Source: Ruminococcus sp. UBA3387 (GTDB lineage Bacteria > Bacillota > Clostridia > Oscillospirales > Ruminococcaceae). From it: a DNA stretch of 6,503 nucleotides. How positions within the stretch are numbered: position 1 is the stretch's first letter; the number at the start of each line of letters is the position of its first letter. Shown in pieces: positions 6,420 to 6,503 of the stretch. The notes beneath the pieces were generated by a model that was given only the letters and a program-made list of their open reading frames with translations, was not told the DNA's origin and did not search any database. The stretch spans positions 14,834 to 21,336 of the forward strand of contig DEPR01000074.1 of assembly GCA_002358895.1 (NCBI GenBank), in the 5' to 3' direction. A program made the translations under genes and the position numbers.

Positions 6420-6503
6420 TTACATCGTCCCATTCTATTAAAATAATTACAATAAATATTATACAACAATTATATTAAAAATGCAAATATTATATCCTTT
6501 CAA
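6420..6503. other. AT-rich intergenic region upstream of the operon, cut by the window end
   Basis: These 84 bases hold the operon promoter and, on the minus strand, two further TATAAT hexamers at 6469-6474 and 6489-6494. Neither has a -35 at normal spacing inside the window. No gene, hairpin or RNA element is evident; whatever lies upstream is outside the sequence. Confidence 0.6.
6458..6486 (-). promoter_or_regulatory. Sigma-A-type promoter of the four-gene minus-strand operon
   Basis: Read on the minus strand, TTGCAT (6481-6486) is followed after exactly 17 nt by a perfect TATAAT (6458-6463). Transcription would start near 6451, giving a leader of about 31 nt before the ATG at 6419. The flanking DNA is very AT-rich. 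No other promoter or terminator is visible inside the four-gene run. Confidence 0.75.

Noticed and set aside
6481..6503. A possible plus-strand gene beginning at ATG 6481 and running off the window.
   Set aside because: Only seven codons are visible, no ribosome site precedes it, and it overlaps the -35 of the opposite operon.

Overview
The window looks like chromosomal DNA of an endospore-forming, low-to-moderate-GC Firmicute, most likely a clostridial (Ruminococcaceae/Oscillospiraceae- or Lachnospiraceae-like) gut anaerobe. This rests on two sporulation genes (spoIIP, spoIIID), AT-rich sigma-A-type promoters, strong Shine-Dalgarno sites, U-tailed intrinsic terminators, and a clostridial-style phosphatidylserine synthase/decarboxylase pair. 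The genus is inference; no rRNA or other marker is present.

Layout. Plus strand, 1-1950: the 3' part of spoIIP (1-597); a 90-nt gap with a perfect 10-bp inverted repeat; spoIIID (688-957) and its terminator; then a separately promoted, membrane-anchored VanY/M15B peptidoglycan carboxypeptidase (1106-1924). Minus strand, 6503-1949: four genes with gaps of 24, 11 and 14 nt, read in the order MraY-like phosphosugar transferase (6419-5466), pssA (5441-4806), psd (4794-3925), type I pullulanase (3910-1949). They sit behind one good promoter (TTGCAT-17-TATAAT) at 6458-6486. The two converging units share a short bidirectional terminator at 1925-1947.

How the genes fit together. SpoIIP degrades peptidoglycan during engulfment and SpoIIID is a mother-cell transcription factor, so the left end is a sporulation locus. 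The VanY-type enzyme trims stem peptides of the wall. In the minus-strand operon, PssA makes phosphatidylserine from CDP-diacylglycerol and serine, and Psd decarboxylates it to phosphatidylethanolamine. The first gene belongs to the MraY/WecA polyprenyl-phosphate transferase superfamily and also acts at the membrane. The last gene is a signal-less, presumably cytoplasmic debranching enzyme, which is metabolically unrelated to its operon partners.

I see no mobile element, CRISPR array, tRNA or rRNA. No wholly new system is evident. The points most worth a second look are the divergent motifs of the MraY-like protein, the mixed envelope/glycogen operon, and the palindrome in front of spoIIID. 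All genes except spoIIP appear complete.
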